A stretch of DNA of 64,000 nucleotides, from assembly GCF_018343695.1 (NCBI RefSeq), contig NZ_JAGYPJ010000001.1, forward strand, positions 1,944,223 through 2,008,222, given 5' to 3'. Both the position numbers and the translations under genes were made by a program. Source of the stretch: Lederbergia citrisecunda. Lineage in GTDB: Bacteria; Bacillota; Bacilli; Bacillales; Bacillaceae_C. Positions within the stretch are counted from its first letter, which is position 1, and each line of letters begins with the position of its first letter. Under the pieces are notes generated by a model. That model was not told the origin of the DNA and searched no databases. It worked only from the letters and a program-made list of their open reading frames with translations. This document shows, piece by piece, positions 38,855 through 48,474 of the stretch.

Positions 38855-39541
38855 TTAAAGTTCCAATGTTTCTCCTACTTCCATAATTTTCCCGGAAATA
38901 TGATCCTCTAGCAAATCAATAAAGTTTTGTGGGTTCTGTCTTATAGGAGGAAATGTATTGTAATGAACCGGAACGACTAACTTTGCACCAATTAACTTAG
39001 CCGCTATGGCTGCATCTTCTGGGCCCATCGTAAAATTATCACCAATTGGTAAGAATGCTAGATCAATTGGGTGTCGTTCTCCGATTAATTTCATATCTGA
39101 AAATAGGGCAGTGTCCCCTGCATGATAAATTGTTTTTCCTTCAGCTGTGAATAGAACTCCAGATGGCATACCCATATAAATAATTTGTTGATCCTCCGTC
39201 ACTACTGCAGAGCTATGAAAAGCTTGAGTATATTTTACCGTTCCGAAACTAAAATCGTACGAACCGCCAATGTTCATTCCGTGTGTTTTTAAACCTTTCC
39301 AACCTAAATAGACAGCTAGCTCGTTCGGGGCAACGACAAGAGAATTGCTTCGTTTTGCAATTGCTTCTGTGTCACCTACATGATCCCCATGTCCATGGGT
39401 TAAAATAATGGCATCTGCTTTTTCTTTTTCTGCCTGTAAATCGGTAAGACCATTACCCGAAATAAAAGGATCAAACAAAATTGTTTTTCCTTCTGTTTGA
39501 ATTTTTACGACTGAATGACCATGAAAAGAAACTTTCATCAT
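38855..39541 (-). CDS. ytkL: UPF0173 metal-dependent hydrolase YtkL
   Basis: Metallo-beta-lactamase fold protein of 228 residues. Metal ligands in [11 protein letters not shown] (HxHxDH), HAGDTALF and VPVHYNTFP. Its substrate in Bacillus is unknown. ATG 39541 follows AAGGAG; the second ATG 39538 is equally possible. Confidence 0.93.
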   Translation of the reverse strand: MMKVSFHGHSVVKIQTEGKTILFDPFISGNGLTDLQAEKEKADAIILTHGHGDHVGDTEAIAKRSNSLVVAPNELAVYLGWKGLKTHGMNIGGSYDFSFGTVKYTQAFHSSAVVTEDQQIIYMGMPSGVLFTAEGKTIYHAGDTALFSDMKLIGERHPIDLAFLPIGDNFTMGPEDAAIAAKLIGAKLVVPVHYNTFPPIRQNPQNFIDLLEDHISGKIMEVGETLEL

Positions 39542-39647
39542 GCAACACTCCTTTATTAGATTGTTCTTTATATCTCTTCGAGTCTTTATTGTTAATTCCC
39601 TTCTATTCCTTTTCTTAATCTAAAAAAACTGATACTCTTTTATCATA

Positions 39648-39782
39648 AGAAAAAAAGCGAAAGCACCTTACTTATCGTCGTACAGGCTATAGGATGTCGC
39701 TCTGTCGACGATCCTTTTTCGATCTTTGACTGAGATAAATGAAATACATTGGGCCTCGAAAAGCGGAAGGCGCTGGAACTGG
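39648..39782. repeat. Repeat family R1, copy E (inverted)
   Basis: Opposite orientation: read on the minus strand it starts CCAGCGCCTTCCGCTTTTCG, has CATTTATCTCAGTCAAAG and ACGACGATAAG, and ends GGTGCTTTCGCTTTT. It also has an inner hairpin around GTCGTACAGG...GTCGAC. It fills the gap between divergent ytkL and the M24 peptidase gene. Confidence 0.6.
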
Positions 39783-39812
39783 AAATTGAGAATGTTAAAG
39801 GAGTGAATACTT

Positions 39813-40904
39813 ATGAATGAAAGGCTAACAAAACTTGCAAATTGGCTGAAAAAAGAAGAAATCGATGCGGTTTTTATAACATCGCCCGATAATGTTTTTT
39901 ACTTATCTGGTTTTCAAAGTGATCCCCATGAGCGACTTTTAGGACTTGCTGTATTTCAAGAAAAAGAACCCTTTTTAATTTGTCCAAAAATGGAAGTAAA
40001 TGACGCTAAAAAATCAGGCTGGAACTTCGAAATTATTGGTTATAGTGATACAGAAAGGCCATGGGATTTTGTTGAGGATCGAGTAAAAGCCCGAATAAAT
40101 AAAGTCCAAAGATGGGCAGTAGAAAAAGAGCATTTAAACGTAGAAAGATATGAGGAACTTTTATCTCGTTTTAATGGAGCATCTTTTCATAGCGCTGAAG
40201 CCATCCTTCATCAGCTACGTATGATTAAGGATAACAATGAAATTTCCATACTTCGAAAAGCATGTGAACTTGCTGATTTTGCTGTTCAAGTAGGAGTCAA
40301 TGAGATTAAGGAAGGTAAAACTGAACTTGATATCATTGCTGCCATCGAATACGAAGTGAAGAAAAAAGGTGTTTCCGGAATGTCTTTTGACACAATGGTA
40401 CTTACTGGTGCAAATGCTGCTTCTCCTCATGGAACACCAGGAGAAACGAAAATTCGAAAAGGCGATTTCGTACTGTTCGATCTTGGGGTCATTTATGAAG
40501 GATATTGTTCTGATATTACGAGAACAATTGCTTACGGTGATATTAATGATGTGCAAGAAAAGATCTATCAGACAGTTCTGAAAGCTGAAGAAACAGCGGT
40601 CAATGCAACAAAGCCAGGAGTGCTTGCAAAAGACCTCGATTCTATTGCACGGGAAATAATTCATCAGGCTGGATATGGAGACTATTTCCCACATCGACTT
40701 GGCCATGGACTTGGAATCAGTGTTCACGAATATCCTTCCATGACAGCTACGAATGAACTGGAATTAAAGCCAGGGATGGTTTTCACCATTGAACCAGGAA
40801 TTTATGTACCTGGAGTTGCAGGAGTAAGGATTGAAGACGATGTTTTAGTAACGGAAAGTGGAGTTGAAGTTTTGACGAAGTTTCCAAAAACGCTAGTTCT
40901 ATAA
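39813..40904 (+). CDS. M24 family Xaa-Pro peptidase
   Basis: 363 residues; cleaves N-terminal or dipeptide bonds next to proline. N-terminal creatinase-like domain (about 1-125) and pita-bread catalytic domain (about 135-355). Dinuclear-metal ligands are all present: FDLGVIYEGYCSDITRT (two Asp), HRLGHGLGISVHEYP (His), FTIEPGIYV (Glu) and RIEDDVLV (Glu). Strong AAAGGAG upstream of ATG. Could be PepQ/YpdF type; specificity not decidable from sequence. Single gene. Confidence 0.92.
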   Translation: MNERLTKLANWLKKEEIDAVFITSPDNVFYLSGFQSDPHERLLGLAVFQEKEPFLICPKMEVNDAKKSGWNFEIIGYSDTERPWDFVEDRVKARINKVQRWAVEKEHLNVERYEELLSRFNGASFHSAEAILHQLRMIKDNNEISILRKACELADFAVQVGVNEIKEGKTELDIIAAIEYEVKKKGVSGMSFDTMVLTGANAASPHGTPGETKIRKGDFVLFDLGVIYEGYCSDITRTIAYGDINDVQEKIYQTVLKAEETAVNATKPGVLAKDLDSIAREIIHQAGYGDYFPHRLGHGLGISVHEYPSMTATNELELKPGMVFTIEPGIYVPGVAGVRIEDDVLVTESGVEVLTKFPKTLVL

Positions 40905-40962
40905 TTTTCATGAGAAGTGGCTGTCCAAAAAAGTCAGGCAATTGAACTTTGGTAGCCCCTTC

Positions 40963-41065
40963 TTTTTTTGAGGGCTATGTTAATGTACCGGTTTCTTTGC
41001 GATCCAGGCGCCTCGTTTTCCGCGGTCGTTCCGGAGACTTACTTTGCGGGGTTTCGACAATTACC
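40963..41065. repeat. Partial copy of repeat family R2
   Basis: GGGCTATGTTAATGTACC, GATCCAGGCGCCTCG, TTTCCGCGG and GGAGACTTACTTTGCGGGG are decayed parts of the R2 element in the orientation opposite to 34297-34606. A hairpin TAGCCCCTTC-TTTTTTTGAGGGCTA at 40951-40976 may end the M24 peptidase transcript. Confidence 0.5.
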
Positions 41066-41143
41066 ATCTCGAGTTAGGAATTGTGGCTTTTGCTCACAAT
41101 ATTAAAAGTAGCAGGGACTTTCAGAAAATGATCCTAAAAATAC

Positions 41144-41190
41144 AAAAGCATGTGGAGAAAAACGAATGATTTTTCTCCATCTGCTTTATT
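41144..41190 (-). terminator. Terminator after the GNAT gene
   Basis: GCAGATGGAGAAAAA pairs with TTTTTCTCCACATGC (one mismatch) and TTTT follows on the minus strand. Confidence 0.8.
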
Positions 41191-41198
41191 TTAGGGAC

Positions 41199-41726
41199 TT
41201 ATCGGACAATCCCGTTATTTTTATCTATTATCATCTCATAATAAGGTTCTTCCTGTTCAGTATCTTCGAACCACTTCATACCTTGATATTCAAAACCAAC
41301 TTTCTCTAATATTTTTAAAGACTGGGCATGTTTTGGGTCTGCTGAAGCAAAAATACTTTTTACATTGCCATTTTCTTTTGCAATTTTTACACATGCAGCA
41401 GCTGCCTCAGTAGCAAAACCTTTACCCCAAGATTCTTTGGAAAAGTGGTAGAGAAGTTCTACGTTTTCTAAAGAACCCCTTATGTTAAACCCAGCAGCAC
41501 CAATAATCTTTCCGGTTTCTTTTTCAACAACTGCATAGACGGAAAGTCCAGTTGCCTTGTAACAGCGTATGTAGGAGTCTAATACTATTCCTAAATTCTC
41601 ATAAGGAGTAGGTCCTCCACAATAAGCCATGACCTCTCGATCCCCCCAGAATCTCTTAGCAGCATCCATATCCTCGGCATCAAAAACTTTTAATATCAAT
41701 CTATTAGTTTCGGATATAACGATCAT
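41199..41726 (-). CDS. GNAT family N-acetyltransferase (RimJ/RimL-like)
   Basis: A 175-residue acetyltransferase of the Acetyltransf_3 type. Starts MIVISETNRLILKVFDAEDMDAAKRFW, with NRLIL typical of RimJ/RimL-like enzymes. The acetyl-CoA site is ESWGKGFATEAAAA; AQSLKILEKVGFEYQG is the usual C-terminal motif. ATG 41726 has GAGGTG upstream; the earlier frame start (41762) is unsupported. Substrate unknown. Confidence 0.9.
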   Translation of the reverse strand: MIVISETNRLILKVFDAEDMDAAKRFWGDREVMAYCGGPTPYENLGIVLDSYIRCYKATGLSVYAVVEKETGKIIGAAGFNIRGSLENVELLYHFSKESWGKGFATEAAAACVKIAKENGNVKSIFASADPKHAQSLKILEKVGFEYQGMKWFEDTEQEEPYYEMIIDKNNGIVR

Positions 41727-41851
41727 TCCATCACCTCTTATACATTGTTCTCCAGTCCTCATAACTAATTTAATTAATTCTAGTTATTAGAAGAAGGAAT
41801 TTCGAGCATTATCACTAATTTACTATATAAAAAATATTATGTGAGGTACAT

Positions 41852-42856
41852 ATGGAAAAAGAAATGATAGATGAATTTAGTTATGAAATTCTTGAATTAG
41901 GAGCTAAAAGTTTTGGTGTTGCACCTGAGAATCTAATACATATAGGAAATTGGCAAAACTTTATTTATGAATACAAAATAAATGGACAATCATATATATT
42001 AAGATTCACCCCTTCTCCCCACCGCCCAGTTAACAAAGTAAAGGGAGAAATTGATTGGTTGCTTTATTTATCTAAGAATGGAGTTTCTGTATCTAATCCT
42101 ATTGAGTCTAAAAATGGTCATTTTGTTGAAGTGATAGAAACAAATAATACTGGTTTTATTGTAACCTCTTTTACAAAAGCACTAGGTAGGAAAATTGGAT
42201 ATCCAGAGTGCCTAAATGACAACGAATTATATTATAAACTCGGACGTATTACTGGAAGAATTCATTCGTTATCCCAAAAATATAAACCGAGCGACAAAAC
42301 TATTCAGAGGCATGATTGGCATCAAAATTATTACCTTCAAAACATCGGTAAGTTTGTTCCAATCAATCAGAAACTAGTGCATGAATCCTGCTTCAACTTA
42401 ATGAAAACGATTAAAGATTCGTTACCTAAAGATGAAACATCATATGGTCTTATTCATGGAGATATTGGAGTAGGAAACTTTCTTGTAAATGAGGAAGGAA
42501 TCATCACACTTTTTGATTTTGATGAAGCCCAATACAGTTGGTTCGTTGAAGATATTGCAGTTCAATTATATTATTTGGTTTACGTCTACGGAGGAGAAGA
42601 AGGTAAAAATAATAGGGAAGCTCAAGCCTATCGATTTATGGAATATTTCTTAAAAGGATATGAACGAGAACATTCAATAGATGAATATTGGTTAAAACAG
42701 ATCCCTTTATTTCTTAAATTAAGAGAAATCATTGTCTACATAGGCTGTAACCGTAGTTGGGATATGACTAATCTGAATCAGTGGTCAAAAGATTATTTAA
42801 CTGAAAGTAAAGAAAGAATTGAAAAAGGCGAACCAGTTGTTGATATTTGGAAATAG
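41852..42856 (+). CDS. Phosphotransferase family protein (APH fold)
   Basis: 334 residues with the aminoglycoside-phosphotransferase fold. N-lobe with YILRFTPSPHRPVNKVKGEIDWLLYL; catalytic loop LIHGDIGVGNFLV (Asp near 203) and the metal-binding FDFDEAQYSW. Such proteins phosphorylate small alcohols, amino sugars or antibiotics; the substrate is unknown. ATG preceded by GAGGTAC. Lies between a GNAT gene and ald, a common mix of accessory small-molecule-modifying genes. Confidence 0.88.
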   Translation: MEKEMIDEFSYEILELGAKSFGVAPENLIHIGNWQNFIYEYKINGQSYILRFTPSPHRPVNKVKGEIDWLLYLSKNGVSVSNPIESKNGHFVEVIETNNTGFIVTSFTKALGRKIGYPECLNDNELYYKLGRITGRIHSLSQKYKPSDKTIQRHDWHQNYYLQNIGKFVPINQKLVHESCFNLMKTIKDSLPKDETSYGLIHGDIGVGNFLVNEEGIITLFDFDEAQYSWFVEDIAVQLYYLVYVYGGEEGKNNREAQAYRFMEYFLKGYEREHSIDEYWLKQIPLFLKLREIIVYIGCNRSWDMTNLNQWSKDYLTESKERIEKGEPVVDIWK

Positions 42857-42884
42857 CTTGAAAGAAAACAAATAGGATAATATT

Positions 42885-42918
42885 AATAGACGCTTGGATT
42901 TACATCCAAGCGTCTATT
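42885..42918. terminator. Bidirectional terminator between the phosphotransferase gene and ald
   Basis: A perfect 15-bp stem AATAGACGCTTGGAT/ATCCAAGCGTCTATT with a four-base loop and short T-tracts in both directions. Confidence 0.85.
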
Positions 42919-42938
42919 TGTAAGGTAGTTTGATATCT

Positions 42939-44054
42939 TTATCCCAATAACACTCTTACATCATGATAAGGATATTGGAATGCTTCTGCTACCGCTTTAT
43001 ACGTAATATGCCCTTCAAGGGTGTTAACACCTTTTAGCAATGACTCATTTTCAAGACATGCTCGTTTATACCCCTTATTTGCGATTTGCAGTGCGTAAGG
43101 AACCGTCACATTTGTTAATGCGATGGTAGATGTACGTGGAACAGCTCCAGGCATATTAGCAACGGCATAGTGAACGACACCGAATTTTTCATATGTTGGA
43201 TTGTCGTGAGTCGTAATGCGATCACTCGTTTCAAAAATTCCTCCTTGATCGATCGCAATATCAACGACAACTGATCCAGGTTTCATCGATTTAATCATAT
43301 CAGACGTTACAAGCTTCGGTGCTTTGGCACCCGGAATTAATACTGCACCAATGACAAGATCAGAATCCTTGACTGCCTGTGCGATGTTAAATGGATTTGA
43401 TATTAATGTCGTAACATCGTGTCCAAATAAGTCATCAAGCTGACGTAATCGATCTGGAACTAAATCAATAATTGTTACATCTGCACCAATACCAATTGCG
43501 ATTTTTGCCGCATTCGTACCGGCGACGCCGCCTCCAATTATCGTCACTTTTCCTCTCGGCACACCAGGTACTCCTGAAAGAAGAATCCCTTGCCCTCCAT
43601 TTTTTTTCTGAAGGTATTGGGCACCTATTTGGACAGCCATTCGGCCAGCAACCTCACTCATTGGGGTTAGTAGCGGCAAAGTTTTATTTGGTAGTTGAAC
43701 TGTTTCATATGCGATTGCCGTTACTTTATTGCGGGTCAAGGCATCCACTAGTTTTTGCTCATTTGCTAAATGCAAATAAGTGAACAGTATTAATTCTTCT
43801 CGTAAAAATCGATATTCATCTTCAAGTGGTTCCTTAACCTTCATAACCATTTCTTGAGCCCAGGCTTCTTCAGCTGTATTAACAATTTGGGCTCCTGACT
43901 GTATGTAATCTTCGTCCGTGAATCCCGAACCGAGACCAGCACCGGTTTCAATATATACGTTGTGCCCAGCCGTTGATAATGTGACAACTCCCGCAGGGGT
44001 CATCGCAACTCGATTTTCGTTATTAATTATCTCTTTTGGAATCCCAATTCTCAT
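42939..44054 (-). CDS. ald: Alanine dehydrogenase
   Basis: Reversible NAD-linked deamination of alanine to pyruvate; in Bacillus important for alanine use and sporulation. 371 residues from ATG 44054 ([20 protein letters not shown]), with AGGAGG eight nt upstream; the longer frame to 44087 crosses that site. Rossmann motif [24 protein letters not shown], substrate residues in MKVKEPL and [15 protein letters not shown]. Single gene. Confidence 0.96.
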   Translation of the reverse strand: MRIGIPKEIINNENRVAMTPAGVVTLSTAGHNVYIETGAGLGSGFTDEDYIQSGAQIVNTAEEAWAQEMVMKVKEPLEDEYRFLREELILFTYLHLANEQKLVDALTRNKVTAIAYETVQLPNKTLPLLTPMSEVAGRMAVQIGAQYLQKKNGGQGILLSGVPGVPRGKVTIIGGGVAGTNAAKIAIGIGADVTIIDLVPDRLRQLDDLFGHDVTTLISNPFNIAQAVKDSDLVIGAVLIPGAKAPKLVTSDMIKSMKPGSVVVDIAIDQGGIFETSDRITTHDNPTYEKFGVVHYAVANMPGAVPRTSTIALTNVTVPYALQIANKGYKRACLENESLLKGVNTLEGHITYKAVAEAFQYPYHDVRVLLG

Positions 44055-44169
44055 TACCATGTCCTCCTGTTCGATGATTCTACACAATCCATCATAACAT
44101 TATGGCAGAATCATGACAGCAACTTTTTTCCCTTTTAGTGAAAAATTCAAAAGATTTGATGTTAAAATA

Positions 44170-44200
44170 CGAGGCTTTTTGCAAATAAAGGCCTCGGTAA
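44170..44200 (-). terminator. Terminator after the small acidic ORF
   Basis: CGAGGC pairs with GCCTCG around an A/T-rich loop, followed by TATTTTAAC on the minus strand, directly after the stop codon at 44201. Confidence 0.65.
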
Positions 44201-44344
44201 TTATTCATCTGTTCTTTTTTGCTCTTTTTCATCATTTATTTCACTTTGTTCAATTGCCCCACTTATATAAACATCTCGTATTTGATCTATCGTTTCATCA
44301 TTATTTTCCTCATTATATTGAAATGGAGTATCCTTCTTTTTCAC
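44201..44344 (-). CDS. Small acidic hypothetical protein (47 aa)
   Basis: A frame shorter than the usual cut-off. GTG 44344 follows AAGGAG at nine nt and it ends TAA at 44203-44201, followed by a terminator hairpin. The product, VKKKDTPFQYNEENNDETID then IRDVYISGAIEQSEINDEKE, is highly charged, with no signal or membrane part. Ribosome site, stop and terminator in the right order support a real gene. Not recognised. It fills most of the 44055-44451 gap. Confidence 0.6.
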   Translation of the reverse strand: MKKKDTPFQYNEENNDETIDQIRDVYISGAIEQSEINDEKEQKRTDE

Positions 44345-44451
44345 CTAACACAGCTCCTTTTCCGTTTTTACATATTATTCGATATTTAAAAACAGAAATT
44401 CCTACCTAATTATGTTAAAATAGTGGAAAGAGGAATAGGAGGCTGGTAAAA

Positions 44452-44904
44452 ATGACACTTATGTATCAAAACATTTTAGTCGCAGTCGATGGTTCTAAAT
44501 CTGCAGAATTCGCCTTCAAAAAGGCCGTGCAAATTGCCAAACGCAATAATGCCAAGCTAACTCTTATTCACGTCATAGACACAAGATCCTTTACGACCAT
44601 TGACGCCTATAACGGAACAATGTCGGAAAGGGCCGAAACGTATGCTAAAGAACTGCTGGATGAATACAAAAAAGAAGCTGAAGCTGAGCAGCTTACCAAT
44701 TTCGACACTTTAATAGATTATGGATCACCTAAAACGGTCATCCCAAAACAAATAGCACAAAAAATAAATGCTGATTTAATCATTTGCGGTGCAACAGGAC
44801 TAAATGCAGTTGAAAGATTACTTATCGGAAGCGTATCTGAACATATTATGCGCTCCGCTGAATGTGATGTTTTAATTGTAAGAACTGATGATGATGTAAA
44901 TTAG
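44452..44904 (+). CDS. Universal stress protein UspA family
   Basis: 150 residues, single Usp domain. ATP-binding type motif G-x2-G-x9-G(S) is present as GATGLNAVERLLIGSVSEHI, and the ILVAVDGSKSAEFAFKKA start is typical. Cytoplasmic; role in stress survival is general family knowledge. ATG after AGGAGG. Ends in a strong terminator. Confidence 0.92.
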   Translation: MTLMYQNILVAVDGSKSAEFAFKKAVQIAKRNNAKLTLIHVIDTRSFTTIDAYNGTMSERAETYAKELLDEYKKEAEAEQLTNFDTLIDYGSPKTVIPKQIAQKINADLIICGATGLNAVERLLIGSVSEHIMRSAECDVLIVRTDDDVN

Positions 44905-44910
44905 TACAAA

Positions 44911-44953
44911 TAAAGAGCATCATTCCTGTTATTACAGGGATGTGCTCTTTTTT
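44911..44953. terminator. Terminator after uspA-like gene, possibly bidirectional
   Basis: AGAGCA...TGCTCT with inner CCTGT/ACAGG stem, T-tract on the plus strand that runs into the first R3 unit. The minus-strand side has TTTATTTG and may also stop argGH transcripts. Confidence 0.8.
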
Positions 44954-45146
44954 ACTGACCGTCCTTTTAATTTACTGGAGGTCATGCTGAATGTACTAGC
45001 CATTATTCCGATTTTACTAGCCGTTGCCACATTTTTACTGGCCATTCTATTCAGCTCACTCGCCGTCTATTCAAATTACTGGCCTCGCCATGAATTCACT
45101 GGCCATGCTTGTCGATTTACTAGCCGTTCTTTCGAATTTAAAGGCC
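44951..45146. repeat. 21-bp phased array R3, copy at the argH 3' end (10 units)
   Basis: Core octamers (TACTGGCC-like on plus) start at 44953, 44973, 44994, 45015, 45036, 45057, 45077, 45097, 45118 and 45139: steps of 20 or 21 bp only. Between cores the sequence is variable but A/T-rich just before each core. The last unit includes the final codons and stop of argH (45138-45146). In the argH transcript the array would form the 3' UTR. Confidence 0.85.
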
Positions 45147-46523
45147 AGCCTCCAATAAATTGTGTTTCGCTTTTTCCAATTGTACCCTTACTTGATCAAA
45201 TCCTGTGCCGCCGTATGAATTTCTCCGTTTAACCGCTTCTCTTGGTGAAAGAATAACAAACACATCTTCTTCGATTTTTGCACAAGCTTCTTGAAGTTGG
45301 TCCAATGGCAAATCCAGTAAATAACAATTTTGATTAATACATGTTAATACGAGCTTTCCAACGATTTCATGTGCTTCTCGGAATGGAATACCTTTTGCAG
45401 CTAAATAGTCGGCTAATTCTGTCGCGTTAGAAAAGTCTTGGTTTACTGCCGATTCCATTTCTTCGTTTTTCACTGTCATAGTTTGAATCATACCAGTAAA
45501 AATCTTTAAAGAGCCAATCATTGTATGGACAGTATCGAACATGCCTTCTTTGTCTTCTTGCATGTCTTTATTGTAGGTAAGTGGCAAACCTTTTAACACC
45601 GTCAACATTCCCACTAGATTACCGATGACTCGACCACTTTTCCCTCTAATTAACTCTGCCATATCTGGATTTTTCTTTTGTGGCATGATACTGCTTCCAG
45701 TCGCATACGCATCATCCAGTTCAATGAAACCGAACTCTTTGCTTGTCCAAAGAATAATTTCTTCAGCTAGTCTGGACAAATGTGTAATGGTGAGGGCTGA
45801 ATTACTTAGAAACTCAACAACAAAGTCGCGATCACTTACAGCATCCATACTATTTTCGTAAACATTTGAAAAACCTAATTGCTCAGCAGTAAAAAAACGA
45901 TCGATTGGGAAAGTTGTTCCGGCAAGGGCACTTGCTCCAAGAGGAGAAATATCAATCCGTTTCAAGCTATCCTCAAAGCGTTCATAGTCGCGTTTTAGCA
46001 TCCAAAAATAAGCAAGCATGTGATGGGCAAAAGAAACTGGCTGCGCACGCTGTAAATGGGTGTAGCCTGGAAAAACTGTTTCAACGTTTTTCTCTGCTTG
46101 TTCTACAAGTGCTGATTGCAATTCCTTAATGTGCTCCATGATGGTTTTAACTTGTTTTTTTAAATACAAATGCATATCTGTTGCAACTTGGTCATTCCTG
46201 CTTCTCCCTGTATGAAGTTTCCCTCCGACAGGACCAATTTCGTTGGTAAGCATTTTTTCAAGGTTTAAATGAATATCTTCCTCTGAAATCGAGTATTGTA
46301 ATTCTCCAGCTTCAGCTTTTTGTTTCAGCTTCAGCAAGCCAGCCACGATTTGTTCACTTTCATCAAGTGAGATGATATTCGATTTTCCGAGCATTTTCAC
46401 ATGAGCAATACTGCCATCAATATCTTCCAATACTAGCTCCTGATCAAAGGAGATGGAGGCGCCGAATTCTTCAATCCATTGTTCGGATGACTTCGAAAAG
46501 CGCCCTCCCCATGCTTTTTTCAT
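45138..46523 (-). CDS. argH: Argininosuccinate lyase
   Basis: Splits argininosuccinate into arginine and fumarate. 461 residues. Fumarase/aspartase signature [24 protein letters not shown] and [16 protein letters not shown] are intact. Start ATG overlaps the argG stop (ATGA). The stop codon lies in the last unit of an R3 array. Confidence 0.97.
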   Translation of the reverse strand: MKKAWGGRFSKSSEQWIEEFGASISFDQELVLEDIDGSIAHVKMLGKSNIISLDESEQIVAGLLKLKQKAEAGELQYSISEEDIHLNLEKMLTNEIGPVGGKLHTGRSRNDQVATDMHLYLKKQVKTIMEHIKELQSALVEQAEKNVETVFPGYTHLQRAQPVSFAHHMLAYFWMLKRDYERFEDSLKRIDISPLGASALAGTTFPIDRFFTAEQLGFSNVYENSMDAVSDRDFVVEFLSNSALTITHLSRLAEEIILWTSKEFGFIELDDAYATGSSIMPQKKNPDMAELIRGKSGRVIGNLVGMLTVLKGLPLTYNKDMQEDKEGMFDTVHTMIGSLKIFTGMIQTMTVKNEEMESAVNQDFSNATELADYLAAKGIPFREAHEIVGKLVLTCINQNCYLLDLPLDQLQEACAKIEEDVFVILSPREAVKRRNSYGGTGFDQVRVQLEKAKHNLLEAGL

Positions 46524-47725
46524 GCTTTAACCCCGTCCTTTTTATGAATCATGCTGTGAACTTCAGTTGGAAGACCCCAAAGTTTAATAAACCCAACAGA
46601 TGCTGATTGATCGAATTCATCATCCGCTGTATATGTTGCAAGTTTTTCATCATATAAAGAATTTGGTGATTTTCTGCCTTCAACGATCGCATGACCTTTA
46701 AATAGTTTCACTCTAACAGTTCCATTCACGTACTGTTGTGTTTCTTTTAGAAATGCAATTAAAGCTGGTCTTAATGGTGAGAACCAGAGCCCATCATATA
46801 TCAATTCAGTCAATTTTTTTGATATAACTGGCTTAAAATGAGCTAATTCCTTAACCAAAGTTAAATCTTCTAGCTCTTTATGTGCAGTTAAAAGTGTTAT
46901 TGCACCTGGGCACTCGTATACTTCACGTGATTTGATTCCAACTAATCTATTTTCAACATGATCAATTCTTCCAACCCCATGCTTACCTGCAAGTGCATTT
47001 AATTGTAAGATTAGTTCACTTAAAGGATAATGTTTACCGTCAATTGATACGGGAACGCCTTTAACAAATTCAATTTCAATTACATCAGGCGTATTCGGCG
47101 TAACTTCCAATGCAGAAGTTAATTCATAGGCGTTTTCAGGTGGAGCAGCCCAAGGATCTTCTAAAATTCCACATTCATTCGCTCTACCCCATAGGTTTTG
47201 GTCAACGGAGAATGGACTATCTAAATCAATCGGAATTGGAATTCCTTTTTCTTTTGCATAAGCGATCTCTTCTTCACGGGACCAGCTCCATTCGCGTACA
47301 GGTGCTAGCACCTCAAGATCAGGATTTAATGCTTTGATCGATACTTCAAAACGCACTTGGTCATTTCCTTTTCCTGTGCAACCATGTGCAACAGCATCTG
47401 CATTTTCTTGCACTGCAATCTCAACTAGTTTTTTTGAAATCAACGGTCTTGATAATGCAGATACAAGTGGATATTTATTTTCATACATTGTGTGTGCCTG
47501 TAATGATATTAATGCATATTCATTAGCAAATTCTTCCTTCGCATCGATAACAAAACTTTTTGATGCTCCCATATCCAATGCTTTTGATTGTATAAATGCA
47601 AGGTCTTTTCCTTCACCTACATCTAGGCAGCAAGCTACTACCTCATAGCCTTGATCAATAAACCACTTTATCGCAACAGATGTGTCCAAACCACCTGAAT
47701 AGGCAAGCACAACTTTCTTACTCAT
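46520..47725 (-). CDS. argG: Argininosuccinate synthase
   Basis: ATP-dependent joining of citrulline and aspartate. 401 residues; PP-loop [15 protein letters not shown], substrate motifs [14 protein letters not shown] and [20 protein letters not shown] precedes the ATG. Operon argG-argH. The upstream region is A/T-rich; ARG boxes are not convincing. Confidence 0.97.
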   Translation of the reverse strand: MSKKVVLAYSGGLDTSVAIKWFIDQGYEVVACCLDVGEGKDLAFIQSKALDMGASKSFVIDAKEEFANEYALISLQAHTMYENKYPLVSALSRPLISKKLVEIAVQENADAVAHGCTGKGNDQVRFEVSIKALNPDLEVLAPVREWSWSREEEIAYAKEKGIPIPIDLDSPFSVDQNLWGRANECGILEDPWAAPPENAYELTSALEVTPNTPDVIEIEFVKGVPVSIDGKHYPLSELILQLNALAGKHGVGRIDHVENRLVGIKSREVYECPGAITLLTAHKELEDLTLVKELAHFKPVISKKLTELIYDGLWFSPLRPALIAFLKETQQYVNGTVRVKLFKGHAIVEGRKSPNSLYDEKLATYTADDEFDQSASVGFIKLWGLPTEVHSMIHKKDGVKA

Positions 47726-47874
47726 GTAAATTCCTCCTGAACGCCTAATGTATACTTATACAAAGAACCTTATTTTTAATCATTTAATATATAGGATATT
47801 AACATAATAGACTTATATTTTCAATAGTTATTCATAAAAATGAATATAAATAAGGTGAATAAATTTCCTGGTAA

Positions 47875-48474
47875 TTATTCAAGAATTTTAAATGTCTTCA
47901 TAATTTCTATTGCTTCATGCAATTCAAAAGCAGGCAAGTGAAAATAAACATCATATATCTGATTCTTTTCTTCATCGATTGGTACATAAAAGTGATTAGT
48001 TTGTATCACATTATTCATTTTCACGTGATGTAATTTTCGTATGGTTGGGTGGTGAAGACCCTTCATCTCTTCGGTTTCAAATACTGCATAATTACCACTA
48101 TTCATTTCTTGCTCAGTGACTACCTCAAGTCCTCCTACATATTCCCCATTTCGCATAAACCAAATTGACCCATCCTCTTTTTTCTCTATCTGAACATTTG
48201 AAGGGAGGTCTATCGTAAAATTTTTATACGGATCGTTACCTGCACCAAAACGAAATAGGTTCTCCCCTGTAATAAGTGAATAAGAATAAGCAGTTATTAC
48301 ACTAAATATTATGAGTAAAGCGATGACACTAATAACTGGCATAAAACGCTTTGTAAATGAGGGATATTTTCTTTTTGATGTATAAGAATTCAATTGCTTC
48401 AATATTTTATTTCGCTGCTCATGGTTCAGTTCAAACCGTGGATACTTTTTTCCATTTAATAATTGGTTACTCAT
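47875..48474 (-). CDS. Putative membrane partner (anti-sigma-like) of the ECF sigma factor
   Basis: 199 residues: a charged cytoplasmic N-terminus (about 1-45), one membrane segment (about 46-67, VISVIALLIIFSVITAYSYSL) and an extracytoplasmic domain of ~130 residues. The single-pass topology and the 8-nt overlap with the upstream ECF sigma gene are what one expects of an anti-sigma factor. It has no visible zinc-binding HxxxCxxC motif, so a ZAS type is excluded. Family not recognised. Confidence 0.65.
   Translation of the reverse strand: MSNQLLNGKKYPRFELNHEQRNKILKQLNSYTSKRKYPSFTKRFMPVISVIALLIIFSVITAYSYSLITGENLFRFGAGNDPYKNFTIDLPSNVQIEKKEDGSIWFMRNGEYVGGLEVVTEQEMNSGNYAVFETEEMKGLHHPTIRKLHHVKMNNVIQTNHFYVPIDEEKNQIYDVYFHLPAFELHEAIEIMKTFKILE

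Noticed and set aside
40215-40727. 170-aa minus-strand reading frame
   Set aside because: Antisense shadow of the M24 peptidase, Cys/Ser/Phe-rich, not protein-like.
44113-44409. 98-aa plus-strand frame upstream of the usp gene
   Set aside because: Phe/His-rich antisense of the small minus-strand gene at 44201-44344; no ribosome site.
47821-47875. ARG boxes upstream of argG
   Set aside because: Half-matches (TGAATATAAAT, TGAATAAAT) exist, but none reaches a convincing TGAATwwwwATTCA and the region is very A/T-rich.
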